Source of the DNA: Fibrivirga algicola
GTDB taxonomy: Bacteria > Bacteroidota > Bacteroidia > Cytophagales > Spirosomataceae
DNA: 64,000 nt
Assembly: GCF_011742925.1 (NCBI RefSeq)
Contig: NZ_WAEL01000004.1
Coordinates: forward strand, 124,001 to 188,000
Direction: 5' to 3'
Shown here one piece after another: positions 27,036 through 35,124 of the stretch (position 1 is its first letter; the number at the start of each line of letters is the position of its first letter). The notes beneath the pieces are model-generated. The model was not told the origin of the DNA. It saw nothing but the letters and a program-made list of their open reading frames with translations, and searched no databases. The position numbers and the translations under genes were made by a program.

Positions 27036-28907
27036 ATGAAAAGCAGCCTCACACTCCTCTTTTCGCTTCTCACGCTTTCCCTCTTCGCCCAGCAGTTCAG
27101 GTATGTTCCCGAACGGCCGGTACCAGGCGATGTGGTTTCGTTTACGTATACACCCGGCCCAACCCTGGGCAGTGAAGCACAGATCGAAGGCAGGTACGTT
27201 CCGTATGCCGGCCCATCGGCCATGCGCCTCAGCCAGCCCACAACGGCAACGGCTGTCCGGCAGGGGAATACCGTAACGGGTGAGCTTACCTTGCCCAAAA
27301 AGACCATCGCGGGGCTGGCCATGACCTTCAGAAGTAAAACCAACCCCACGCTGATCGACCATAACAACGGTCATTTCTTCCCAATTCTGCTTTACGACTC
27401 AACGGGCACAGTTCGCCCGCATGCTGTCGGCGGGCAGGCGTCGGTACTGGTGCGAACCGCTTTTCCCTATGCGCTGAAAATAACGCCAGACTGGACGTGG
27501 GCCATTCAGAAATACGAGCAGGAAATTCAGAAATACCCGGCCAACCGACCTCAGTACTGGGCCGACATTATTTCGGTGCAGATTCGTCAGCAAAAACCCA
27601 ATGCGAAGAAAACGGCATTGGCCAACATCGATGCGTACCTGAAAAGCCGTCAGACCGGCCTTACACCCGAGGATCTTAACAACGCTGCCCGCCTGTACGA
27701 CCAGCTTATCGAACCCACTCTGGCGCAGGCCGCCCGTGACCGGATCAGAACAGTTGACCCCACCGGCGACGCAGCCCAGAAAGCACGCGCTGGTGCCATT
27801 CGGGCAGAAGCCGATCTAACGAAGAAACTGACCAGCTTCACGTCCTTTACGCAATCGTTCCCGACATCGGCCTATCGACCCATGCTGGTTAGCTCGCTGG
27901 CTGAAGGGTATTTCAAAGCAGGTCAGTTTCGGGAGTTGGTTACCTTTTTAGGCCAGCAGCCGCTGAAAGATACCGACCCGGCCCTGCTCCACAGCTTTGC
28001 ACAGCAGATGACCGACGAAGAACGCGGCGTTCCACAGGCCGACTGGGTAGCTTCCCGCGCCATGAGCGCCCTGCAGCAACGTACCCAGCCCAAAGCAGAC
28101 GCCGCCGAACGAGCCGCGCAGATCAGGGCCTACCAGGCCACCTTAGCCTATGCGTATGCCCTCCAGAAACGCACGCCCCAGGCGCTGGCTACGTTTAAGC
28201 AATCGGTCGATGGCCTCGAGGACGACAACACCGATCCGCGAACCAGTGAGCGACTATGGCAGTGCGCCATTCAGGCCACCCGTGCCGACTCTGTGCTGCC
28301 TTATATTGAGCGAGTAGTGAAAGCAGGCCGAGTTACACCCCGGCTTCGGAGTAATCTCCGCGACTGGCAGGCCAAACGAATGGGCGGCACCGCTCAGGCC
28401 GAGGCGTATCTACGGAAGCTGGAAGTCAATTACCGGGCCGATCGCCGGGCCGATCTAGCCGAAACGTTTGTCAACGAGCCAGCACCCGGTTTCACCCTGA
28501 CTACCCTCGACGGAGGCAAGGTGTCACTGGCGGCGCTACGCGGCAAAGTGGTTGTTCTCGATTTTTGGGCTACCTGGTGTGGGCCCTGTATAGCGTCGTT
28601 TCCGGCCATGCGACAAGCGCGGGATTATTTCAAAAACGACCCCAACGTGTTGTTTCTGTTTGTGAACACCCGCGAGGGAGGCCCGCTGAGCCGGGTTCAG
28701 TCGTTTATGGCCAAACAGCCCTATACAGGCGTTGTGCCGCTCGACATGAACCAGAAGGTGTCTGATTCCTACGGTGTGCAGGGTATTCCGACCAAAGTGA
28801 TCATTGATCCTAAAGGCCGGGTACGTTACCGAAGCCTTGGTTACTCAGGCAATGCCGATGCTACTGCCGAAGAGATAACCCTGGTGATCGAAGCACTCAA
28901 GGAATAA
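27036..28907 (+). CDS. TlpA-family thiol-disulphide oxidoreductase with long N-terminal region
   Basis: 623 residues. Signal peptide MKSSLTLLFSLLTLSLFAQ. Residues about 20-140 look like a beta-sandwich; 150-480 is an all-helical, TPR-like stretch with repeated QA/LAYAYALQK and KAGQF-type helices. The last ~145 residues are a TlpA/ResA thioredoxin domain (APGFTLTTLDGGKVSLAALRG) with active site WCGPC at 514-518 and a cis-proline in QGIPTKVIID. This layout is typical of periplasmic Bacteroidota oxidoreductases that reduce target disulphides. Second gene of a two-gene operon with the WCGD protein. Confidence 0.88.
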   Translation: MKSSLTLLFSLLTLSLFAQQFRYVPERPVPGDVVSFTYTPGPTLGSEAQIEGRYVPYAGPSAMRLSQPTTATAVRQGNTVTGELTLPKKTIAGLAMTFRSKTNPTLIDHNNGHFFPILLYDSTGTVRPHAVGGQASVLVRTAFPYALKITPDWTWAIQKYEQEIQKYPANRPQYWADIISVQIRQQKPNAKKTALANIDAYLKSRQTGLTPEDLNNAARLYDQLIEPTLAQAARDRIRTVDPTGDAAQKARAGAIRAEADLTKKLTSFTSFTQSFPTSAYRPMLVSSLAEGYFKAGQFRELVTFLGQQPLKDTDPALLHSFAQQMTDEERGVPQADWVASRAMSALQQRTQPKADAAERAAQIRAYQATLAYAYALQKRTPQALATFKQSVDGLEDDNTDPRTSERLWQCAIQATRADSVLPYIERVVKAGRVTPRLRSNLRDWQAKRMGGTAQAEAYLRKLEVNYRADRRADLAETFVNEPAPGFTLTTLDGGKVSLAALRGKVVVLDFWATWCGPCIASFPAMRQARDYFKNDPNVLFLFVNTREGGPLSRVQSFMAKQPYTGVVPLDMNQKVSDSYGVQGIPTKVIIDPKGRVRYRSLGYSGNADATAEEITLVIEALKE

Positions 28908-28942
28908 GTGTCGTGACTTAGAGCCGTAGTCCGATCGGCACT

Positions 28943-29383
28943 TTACACGTACTTGATGAAGGTGACGACCCGGCCGGCCTCTTCGAAGCCCATCCGCTTA
29001 TGAAAGGCGTGGCTTGCCTGATTATCCGTCTCCACATCGGCGGTGAGTTCGGCACAGCCCTGTAGTCTGGTCCATTCTTCAGCCTGTTCGATCAGGAGCT
29101 TGCCCAGTCCCTGTTGCCGGAATTCGGGCCGGGTGAAAACGCCCTCTACGTAGGCAACGGGTTTCCGGGTAGCCCCCGGAATGGGATCGTATCGGAGCGA
29201 GAGGTTAATGAAGCCGACGGCGACGTTGTCGTCATTACGCAACAGAAACGCGGCTTCGATGGAGGAACGCAGAATCGCCATCAGGGCATCCGTCATCTCG
29301 TTGGTGTCATAATTCGGCCAGAGTTGTTGCGCCATCTCAAACCATTCCTGAAAATCTGAACGGGTTACTTCCCTGATACTCAT
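28943..29383 (-). CDS. GNAT acetyltransferase resembling AAC(6')
   Basis: 146 residues, one GNAT domain. The order of motifs follows chromosomal aminoglycoside 6'-N-acetyltransferases of the Acinetobacter AAC(6')-Ig group: WFEMAQQLWPNY near the start, VGFINLSLRYDPIPGA, PVAYVEGVFTRPEFRQQGLGKLL (acetyl-CoA site RQQGLGK), AEEWTRLQGCAELTADVETDN, SHAFHKRMGFEEAGRVVTFIK. Transfer of acetyl from acetyl-CoA to an amine is expected. Whether it acts on aminoglycosides cannot be judged here; it sits alone with no mobile element, so it looks native. Confidence 0.8.
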   Translation of the reverse strand: MSIREVTRSDFQEWFEMAQQLWPNYDTNEMTDALMAILRSSIEAAFLLRNDDNVAVGFINLSLRYDPIPGATRKPVAYVEGVFTRPEFRQQGLGKLLIEQAEEWTRLQGCAELTADVETDNQASHAFHKRMGFEEAGRVVTFIKYV

Positions 29384-29554
29384 CGACTAAACGCTTGTGA
29401 CTCTATCCAGTGTGCCGTAGGTACGTCACCCACTCTGCTAGTACGCGCTTACGGTACGTAGACGAACAAGCGGAAGTAGCGCTCAAACTTACGCATAATG
29501 GGTTGCTCTGATGGCCTGACCTTGCGAGTGAATGTGCCTCGATTCGGGATGGTA

Positions 29555-29614
29555 ACCAGCAAAAAAAGGAAGGTAGCCAGATTTTGTAATCCCGGCACCT
29601 TCCTTTTTTGCTGG
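29555..29614. terminator. Long inverted repeat after the acetyltransferase region
   Basis: Arms 29555-29573 and 29596-29614 are exact inverse complements (19 bp) with A-run and T-run in the stem. It sits just after the minus-strand Spy-like gene's stop (29673) and can end that transcript. Confidence 0.8.
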
Positions 29615-29672
29615 TCTACAGCTTTTGCCGGCATCACCGAATAACCGGCTGAACACAGCCTACGCTCTGATC

Positions 29673-30089
29673 CTATTTGCGGTTATTACGTGGGCCACGG
29701 CCTTCACGCATCCGGTTCCGCTGCTCTTCCCGCATCTTTTCGTATTGACCGAACTGGTCTTTAGTCAGCACTGCTTTCAATTCAGCATCGCGGGCATCCA
29801 TTGCCTGCTTCATAGCTTCCGGATTCCGCTCGCCCGAGGCCATCATCTTCTGCTGTTGCTGCGCAAATTTCAGGTTAAGCGCCGTAATTGTCGTTTCCTG
29901 TTCGGCGGTCAGCGTCAGTTCTTTTTTCATCTGCGCAGTCTGCCGCTCGGCCCGCTGCTCGGGCGTCATTGAGGCCATACCCCCACGACGTTCGGCCCGG
30001 TTGGCGTCTTGAGCTGGTGCGTCCTGTGCAAAGCTTTGAACAGATACAAATGCGCTGACAAGCAGGGCAAGCATGATGTTATTTTTCAT
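29673..30089 (-). CDS. Spy/CpxP-like periplasmic protein (DUF4890 type)
   Basis: 138 residues. Signal peptide (1-21, ending SFAQ). The mature protein is a charged helical hairpin rich in Arg, Gln, Glu and Met, with the LTxxQ-like elements MTPEQRAERQTAQMKKELTLTAEQ and LTKDQFGQYEKMREEQ. Spy and CpxP are periplasmic chaperone or sensor proteins induced by envelope stress in enterics. The element GAAACTTGCGG at 30171-30181, also found before the nearby ECF sigma gene, lies 82 bp upstream of the start and suggests shared control. Ends at a strong inverted repeat. Confidence 0.8.
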   Translation of the reverse strand: MKNNIMLALLVSAFVSVQSFAQDAPAQDANRAERRGGMASMTPEQRAERQTAQMKKELTLTAEQETTITALNLKFAQQQQKMMASGERNPEAMKQAMDARDAELKAVLTKDQFGQYEKMREEQRNRMREGRGPRNNRK

Positions 30090-30170
30090 GATGAATACTG
30101 ATTTTGATTGGTTTGTAGGGTTATTTCCTGCAACAACCCGGTAGTAACTGGTTAGATGCTTTTTCCCTCG

Positions 30171-30181
30171 GAAACTTGCGG
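30171..30181 (-). promoter_or_regulatory. Shared element upstream of the Spy-like gene
   Basis: On the minus strand this reads CCGCAAGTTTC. The same 11 bases in the same orientation occur at 31766-31776 upstream of the ECF sigma gene. It is a candidate ECF promoter -35 or operator; that role is inference. Confidence 0.4.
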
Positions 30182-30298
30182 CAGCAAGCTATATTTTTTT
30201 ACGTAGAGCGGCCAGTTAAAACACATTAACCTGTAGCTCTGCGAATTATGCCCATCTCAATGCCCGCACAAGCGCACGACCAGGAAGGGTTCTACGCT

Positions 30299-30781
30299 TC
30301 AATTTTCCTGTCGAAGTCGGGCGCGAAGCCCCGGACTGTTCAGTCCCTGCCCCATTCGGCCAATGAGCTGATCGAACTGTGCTTGCTGGTCGGGCGTACA
30401 GATGGCACGTACCTGTTGCCAGTGCCTAAACCGAAACCGGGTGATCTGCCGGTTTTGCTGCGATAGCTGCGCAATCAGCTCATCCAACTGCTCATCTGAC
30501 ACAGCTGGTTGCTTCACCTGTTCGAGCAAGCGGGTTCGGAAACGGCGGAGGCTGTCTTCGTGCGGTTTACTTTGCTGGCGAAGCTGTACCCGGCTTTTTC
30601 GGTATTGCTTCATCTGGTCGGGCGAAAATCCCAGCCGCCGTACCAGCGCCCCTTCGGCCAGCGGCCGGGCAGTGCGCACCGTATTTGTCTTTCGCACCAC
30701 CCAGCCAATCGTGAGCAGGTTCAGGCAGAGCAATAGCCCGATGGCAGCCCAAAGCCAATAAAATCGCTTTTTCGTCTCCAT
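30299..30781 (-). CDS. Membrane-anchored Spy/CpxP-like sensor protein
   Basis: 160 residues from the ATG at 30781 (METKKRFYW), which lies 5 bp past the end of the upstream gene; the longer frame overlaps that gene. One N-terminal transmembrane helix (about 8-28), then a periplasmic helical part with LGFSPDQMKQYRKSRVQLRQQSKPHEDSLRRFRTRLL and ICTPDQQAQFDQLIGRM, the layout of periplasmic heavy-metal sensor/Spy-type proteins (CnrX-like). Third in the ECF sigma - small membrane protein - sensor order, so it may sense envelope or metal stress for that sigma factor. Confidence 0.75.
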   Translation of the reverse strand: METKKRFYWLWAAIGLLLCLNLLTIGWVVRKTNTVRTARPLAEGALVRRLGFSPDQMKQYRKSRVQLRQQSKPHEDSLRRFRTRLLEQVKQPAVSDEQLDELIAQLSQQNRQITRFRFRHWQQVRAICTPDQQAQFDQLIGRMGQGLNSPGLRARLRQEN

Positions 30782-30785
30782 CCGT

Positions 30786-31094
30786 TTACCAGTCCAACAA
30801 GGTGGCATCGAGCCCCCACTCCGACGTGAGGCCGACAGACTCCTGCTCCTGTTCGTGCCGGTCGAGCTGCTCACGAACGTAAAGCACCGCCGACAGATTC
30901 AGCACCAGTACCAGGCCCAGCGAAGCCACTGCCCAGACCGGACGAAACAGCCAGGCCGTTGGGCCCACCGATTGCCGCTGCGCCAGTCGCCCTTCCACCC
31001 GCGTCAGGAAAAACGGGTTCGGTTCGGCCCGCTCCATGCCTGCAACAGACCCAAGCGTTTTGTCGACCTCTTCCTCAATTCGTTGCTTCTTCAT
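30786..31094 (-). CDS. Small single-pass membrane protein, possible anti-sigma factor
   Basis: 102 residues: a charged cytoplasmic N-terminus (1-45, MKKQRIEEEVDKTLGSVAGMERAEPNPFFLTRVEGRL), one transmembrane helix (about 50-70, PVWAVASLGLVLVLNLSAVLYV) and a short periplasmic acidic tail. Position directly after the ECF sigma gene (21 bp) and this topology fit an anti-sigma factor, but the N-terminus does not show a clear zinc-binding (HxxxCxxC) anti-sigma domain. Function is therefore inferred from context. Confidence 0.65.
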   Translation of the reverse strand: MKKQRIEEEVDKTLGSVAGMERAEPNPFFLTRVEGRLAQRQSVGPTAWLFRPVWAVASLGLVLVLNLSAVLYVREQLDRHEQEQESVGLTSEWGLDATLLDW

Positions 31095-31115
31095 GTTGTC
31101 TGTATCCTGTCAATA

Positions 31116-31721
31116 TCAATCCATTTCTGTCTCGTAGTACGCTCGTAGCCACTTTCGAAGGTTTGCCTTAGCCCGGTGAAGCAGTGACTCCACGGCGGAT
31201 ACCGATACCTGCATCACGTCGGCAATTTCCTGATAAGAAAGCCCTTCGATATGAAACAGGGTAAACGCAATCTTCTGTTGGTCGACGAGCCGGGCTATGG
31301 CGGCAAAAAGCACCTTCGATCGTTCCTGCTGCTCCAGTTTCACCCCCGGATGCGCAAAATCAACCGGGTGATGTCGCTCGGCTAACCCATCTTTGGCCCC
31401 ATCACCCCCAAAAAACGACGTGAAAAACGAGAACGGAATGCCGCCCCACCGTTTGCGGGCATGTCGTTTCCGGTACGCTTCCAATGCTTTGGTGGTGGCG
31501 ATCCGGTAAATCCAGGCCGTCAGCTTACCATCGCCACCAAACGATTTAATCGACTCGAAGACCTGAACAAACACCTCCTGCGCTACATCTTCGGCCTCTT
31601 CGGGTTGCCGTACAATGGCCAGCACCGTGTTGTACACACGACTCTGATAGGTCAGCACCAACTGCCGAAAGGCATCGGGGTTGCCCTGCTGTAATCCGGC
31701 AATGAGTTCAGGTACGTCCAA
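31116..31721 (-). CDS. ECF RNA polymerase sigma factor
   Basis: 201 residues. Region 2 (AFRQLVLTYQSRVYNTVLAI...DVAQEVFVQVF...AWIYRIATTKALEAYRKR) and region 4 (IEGLSYQEIADVMQVSVSAVESLLHRAKANLR) are both clear, with an insertion of ~30 residues between them rich in Phe/Gly. The frame has a stop at 31743-31745 and no ATG before the conserved start, so translation begins at the TTG at 31721 (TTG GAC GTA CCT). A motif copy overlaps the start (31711-31717). First gene of a cluster with a membrane protein and Spy-like proteins. Confidence 0.9.
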   Translation of the reverse strand: MDVPELIAGLQQGNPDAFRQLVLTYQSRVYNTVLAIVRQPEEAEDVAQEVFVQVFESIKSFGGDGKLTAWIYRIATTKALEAYRKRHARKRWGGIPFSFFTSFFGGDGAKDGLAERHHPVDFAHPGVKLEQQERSKVLFAAIARLVDQQKIAFTLFHIEGLSYQEIADVMQVSVSAVESLLHRAKANLRKWLRAYYETEMD

Positions 31722-31765
31722 TGTGACTGGCTTGGCTTCTAGTTAGTAAATGCGGAAAGGGCCGT

Positions 31766-31821
31766 GAAACTTGCGGGGCGGGTAAAAAAGATTTTATTTT
31801 TTGTCGCCCCCCCGCAAGTTT
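31766..31821. promoter_or_regulatory. Inverted repeat and shared element upstream of the ECF sigma gene
   Basis: AAACTTGCGGGG (31767-31778) pairs with CCCCGCAAGTTT (31810-31821) across a T/A-rich centre. GAAACTTGCGG at 31766-31776 is the element repeated at 30171-30181. It lies between the divergent sigma and APRPVYV-repeat genes and is a good place for autoregulation by the sigma factor; inference. Confidence 0.45.
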
Positions 31822-31955
31822 TACCGGACAATGGCATTCTATGACTGAATGTCCGTTAAACTTCTCTGGTTGAAGCTGGTCATAGAACAAGCCTTTACTG
31901 GCATACGCAAGGGCTGATAGTGAACTAAGTACACAACGTTAAGGCCATAAAACTG

Positions 31956-32276
31956 ATGAAAACTGCACAAACTGCCTTGTTACTTTTGCTGGGAAGTAGC
32001 CTCTTTTTTACCCAGTTTGCCAACGCGCAACGCGTTGTTGTCAGGTTGAATTCGCGTCCGCGTCCTGTCTACGTAGCTCCCAGACCGGTTTATGTAGCGC
32101 CTCGCCCTGTCTACGTGGCACCTCGCCCCGTTTACATCGCCCCCCGTCCCGTTTACGTGGCACCTCGCCCTGTTTACATTGCGCCGAGACCAGTATACGT
32201 TACGCCACGACCAATTAGGTATGCGCCTCCCCGTCGGGTATATGTCGCTCCACGTCGGGTTTACCGGTTGCGATAA
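31956..32276 (+). CDS. Small secreted protein of APRPVYV repeats
   Basis: 106 residues: signal peptide (1-24, ending FANA) and then about eight tandem copies of a 7-residue unit APRPVYV/I, decaying to APPRRVYVAPRRVYRLR at the end. There is no cysteine or recognised domain. Pro/Tyr/Arg content suggests an extended cell-surface or periplasmic peptide. The coding DNA repeats in 21-bp units between about 32055 and 32250 with synonymous drift between copies, so the peptide rather than the DNA appears to be conserved. Divergent from the ECF sigma gene. Confidence 0.75.
   Translation: MKTAQTALLLLLGSSLFFTQFANAQRVVVRLNSRPRPVYVAPRPVYVAPRPVYVAPRPVYIAPRPVYVAPRPVYIAPRPVYVTPRPIRYAPPRRVYVAPRRVYRLR
32055..32250 (+). 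repeat. 21-bp tandem coding repeat
   Basis: About eight to nine imperfect 21-bp units (for example CGCCCTGTCTACGTGGCACC) encoding APRPVYV. Copies differ mostly at third codon positions. Confidence 0.8.
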
Positions 32277-32338
32277 TATAGATTCGTACGTAGTCAGGTT
32301 CCTATTAATTTCTACCCAGACAGTTCACTCACTCAACT

Positions 32339-33796
32339 ATGCGTTCCATTAGCAAGCAACAGCAACTACAACATCTGTACTGGCGGGCCGGTTTTGGCGC
32401 AACGCCCGCCGTAGTGCAGCGTGAGAGCAGCCGGTCTATCAAGAAAGTAGTGCGCGACCTGCTGCATCCCGATACGTCCTTTGCGCCTCTGACGGTGATG
32501 GAGTCGACCCAACTCGTTGACCGGAAAGGTCTGCGTGGCATGGCACGCACCGGCATGATTGACCGGGACATGCTGAAACAGCGCCTCAAAGAAAACGCCG
32601 AGCATATTCGGGATTTGAATGTGCTGTGGGTGGGACAAATGGCAGCCGGCCAGGATATGCTCCGCGAAAAGATGGCCTTGTTCTGGCATGGTCATTTTGC
32701 CTGCCGCGTGCTCAATCCGGTGGCGATGCAGCAATACCTGAACACTATTCGGCAGCACGCTCTTGGTACGTTCAGCGACCTGGTGATGGCGGTATCGAAA
32801 GAGCCCGCCATGCTTCAATTTCTGAATAATCAGCAGAACAAGAAGAACGCGCCCAACGAGAATTTCGCCCGCGAGGTGATGGAACTGTTCACACTCGGGC
32901 GCACCGACGGTACAACAGCCAATTATACTGAAGCTGACGTAAAAGATGCTGCCCGCGCCTTTACGGGCTGGGGATTCAATGCCGACGGCGCGTTTCTGTT
33001 TCGGCCAAATCAGCACGACAACGGGCCTAAAACGATTTTTGGCCAGTCGGGTGCGTTTACGGGCGACGATGTGATCCGGCTGCTGCTGGAGCGCAAACAG
33101 ACGGCCCGCTTTGTGACCGGCAAAATCTACCGGTTTCTGGTCGATGAACAGGCTACCGACGCCACGGCAATGGCCCGCATCAATACCCTCGCCGACCGCT
33201 TTTACAGTAAAGGCTATAATATCAGCGACCTGCTGGAGACCATCTTCACCGCCGACTGGTTCTATGAACCGGCCGTAGTGGGCAACCGGATCAAGTCGCC
33301 GGTAGAGCTGCTGGCGGGTATGCAACACGCACTGGGCATCCGGTTCGACCAGCAGCAATCGGTTATTTTTATTCAGCGTACGCTGGGGCAGGTATTGCTG
33401 TACCCGCCAAATGTTGCGGGCTGGCCCGGTGGTCGGAACTGGATCGATAGCTCGAGTTTACTGTTCCGTATGAAACTCCCCGATTTGCTTTTGCAGGCAG
33501 GCCAGGTGACCACCCGACCCAAGGAAGATGGCGACGTAAACACCGAACTGCTCTCGAAACGGGGCAAAGGGTCGTTGCAAGCCACCGCCGACTGGCAGGC
33601 GTTTGAAGCCGCTTTCGCTCCTGTCAGTACGGATAAACTCCCCGACGAACTAGCTCATTTTCTGTTGCAGCAGCCGCTTGGGGCTACCCAGCGGGCAGCG
33701 GTTATAAAGCGGCTCAAACCTGACAGCTCCCGGAGCGAACAGATCAAAGTCTTGACGGCCTCCCTGATGGCCCTCCCCGAATATCAACTGTGTTAA
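32339..33796 (+). CDS. DUF1800 family protein
   Basis: 485 residues. The family pattern is clear: HLYWRAGFGATP at the start, LREKMALFWHGHFACR, QYLNTIRQHALGTFSDLVMAVSKEPAMLQFLNNQQN, NENFAREVMELFTLG, DVKDAARAFTGWGF, LYPPNVAGWPGGRNWID. No signal peptide is seen. DUF1800 proteins are widespread in Bacteroidota and Planctomycetes and are nearly always paired with a DUF1501 gene, as here (13 bp downstream). Their function is unknown; a shared role in an exported complex is only inference. Confidence 0.93.
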   Translation: MRSISKQQQLQHLYWRAGFGATPAVVQRESSRSIKKVVRDLLHPDTSFAPLTVMESTQLVDRKGLRGMARTGMIDRDMLKQRLKENAEHIRDLNVLWVGQMAAGQDMLREKMALFWHGHFACRVLNPVAMQQYLNTIRQHALGTFSDLVMAVSKEPAMLQFLNNQQNKKNAPNENFAREVMELFTLGRTDGTTANYTEADVKDAARAFTGWGFNADGAFLFRPNQHDNGPKTIFGQSGAFTGDDVIRLLLERKQTARFVTGKIYRFLVDEQATDATAMARINTLADRFYSKGYNISDLLETIFTADWFYEPAVVGNRIKSPVELLAGMQHALGIRFDQQQSVIFIQRTLGQVLLYPPNVAGWPGGRNWIDSSSLLFRMKLPDLLLQAGQVTTRPKEDGDVNTELLSKRGKGSLQATADWQAFEAAFAPVSTDKLPDELAHFLLQQPLGATQRAAVIKRLKPDSSRSEQIKVLTASLMALPEYQLC

Positions 33797-33809
33797 TCCC
33801 GGTACTGAC

Positions 33810-35030
33810 ATGCAACGCAGAAACTTTTTAAAGAAATCGGCCCTCACCACTGCCGGAACGATGCTGATTCCGCACTTCCTGAAGGCGTACGAGTTGAACC
33901 AGTTGGGCATGGCCCCGGCAACGGGCAAAACGCTGGTGATTGTGCAGTTGTCGGGCGGCAATGACGGGCTAAACACGGTGGTCCCCTTCCGCAATGATAT
34001 CTACTACCGCGAACGCCCAACCCTGGCCATTCCGCGCGATAAAGTTCTGTCGCTCAACGACGAGATCGGCTTTAACCCCGCACTGGAATCGCTAAAATCG
34101 CTGTATGACGATGGGCTGGTAACGGTCATCAACAACGTAGGGTATCCAAATCCCGATCGGTCGCACTTCCGGTCGATGGACATCTGGCAAACTGCCAGCG
34201 ACTCCGACAAGTACCTGGCCACCGGCTGGCTCGGCCGCTACCTCGACGCCAACTGCATAGGTGCCGCCGCCTGCCAGCCCCACCGCGCTGTAGAGGTCGA
34301 CGATACGCTGAGCCTGGCCTTGAAAGGCACCAACGTGAATGGCCTGGCGATGCTGAATCCGCAAAAGCTGTACAACCAGACGCGGGGTAACCTGATGGAG
34401 GGGCTGGCCAAATCGCGCCATGACAACGAGCATAACAACGTGTCGTACCTCTACAAAACACTGGCCGAAACCGTATCATCGGCGGCATACGTCTACGACA
34501 AATCGGCAAAATCGGCTAGTCCGGTGAGCGCTACCCGGGGAACGTACCCAACCACTGAACTGGGCAGTCGGCTGAAGACCGTGTCGGAACTGATTCAATC
34601 GGGCGTTAGTACGAGCGTGTACTACATCTCCATTTCTGGCTTCGACACGCACATCAACCAGCCAAACCAGCAGGAGCGCCTGCTGCGGCAATACGCCGAC
34701 GCGGTAAAGGCGTTCATGGGCGATATGAAGGCGACCGATCGCCAGAATGATGTATTGCTGATGACCTTCTCGGAATTTGGCCGTCGGGTAAAGCAGAACG
34801 CCAGCAACGGCACCGACCATGGCACCGCCAATAATGTCTTTCTGATTGGCGGTGGCCTTACGCCCGGCAAGGTTTTCAACGAAGCACCCAACCTCACCAA
34901 TCTCGACGAGGGCGACCTGAAATACACCGTCGATTTCCGGAATATCTACGCTACCCTGCTCCGCGACTGGCTAAAAACCGACGACACAGCTATTCTGGGC
35001 CGCAAATTCGACACGCTGGGGTTTGTCTAG
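33810..35030 (+). CDS. DUF1501 family protein
   Basis: 406 residues. The N-terminus MQRRNFLKKSALTTAGTMLIP is a twin-arginine-like signal (RRNFLK), so it is probably exported folded. The body matches DUF1501: LVIVQLSGGNDGLNTVVPF, FNPALESLKSLYDDGLVTVINNVGYPNPDRSHFRSMDIWQTA, YISISGFDTHINQ, LMTFSEFGRRV, GTDHGTANNVFLIGG. This is a sulfatase/alkaline-phosphatase-superfamily relative. It is the partner of the DUF1800 gene just before it. Activity is not established. Confidence 0.93.
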   Translation: MQRRNFLKKSALTTAGTMLIPHFLKAYELNQLGMAPATGKTLVIVQLSGGNDGLNTVVPFRNDIYYRERPTLAIPRDKVLSLNDEIGFNPALESLKSLYDDGLVTVINNVGYPNPDRSHFRSMDIWQTASDSDKYLATGWLGRYLDANCIGAAACQPHRAVEVDDTLSLALKGTNVNGLAMLNPQKLYNQTRGNLMEGLAKSRHDNEHNNVSYLYKTLAETVSSAAYVYDKSAKSASPVSATRGTYPTTELGSRLKTVSELIQSGVSTSVYYISISGFDTHINQPNQQERLLRQYADAVKAFMGDMKATDRQNDVLLMTFSEFGRRVKQNASNGTDHGTANNVFLIGGGLTPGKVFNEAPNLTNLDEGDLKYTVDFRNIYATLLRDWLKTDDTAILGRKFDTLGFV

Positions 35031-35124
35031 CCGCAGCGGGTCAGCGCAAGCCAGTGGCTAAACTTACGGCCGTAATGGTCACGTACGGGAAGCAGATCGG
35101 CCGGTTTTGGGTTAATCGATTTAC

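Noticed and set aside
32055-32250. CRISPR-like tandem repeats
   Set aside because: Units are 21 bp with no unique spacers and encode APRPVYV; it is a coding repeat.
32366-33358. Long minus-strand open frame (330 codons) inside the DUF1800 gene
   Set aside because: It is a shadow frame; the plus strand carries the recognised DUF1800 motifs and the antisense translation has none.
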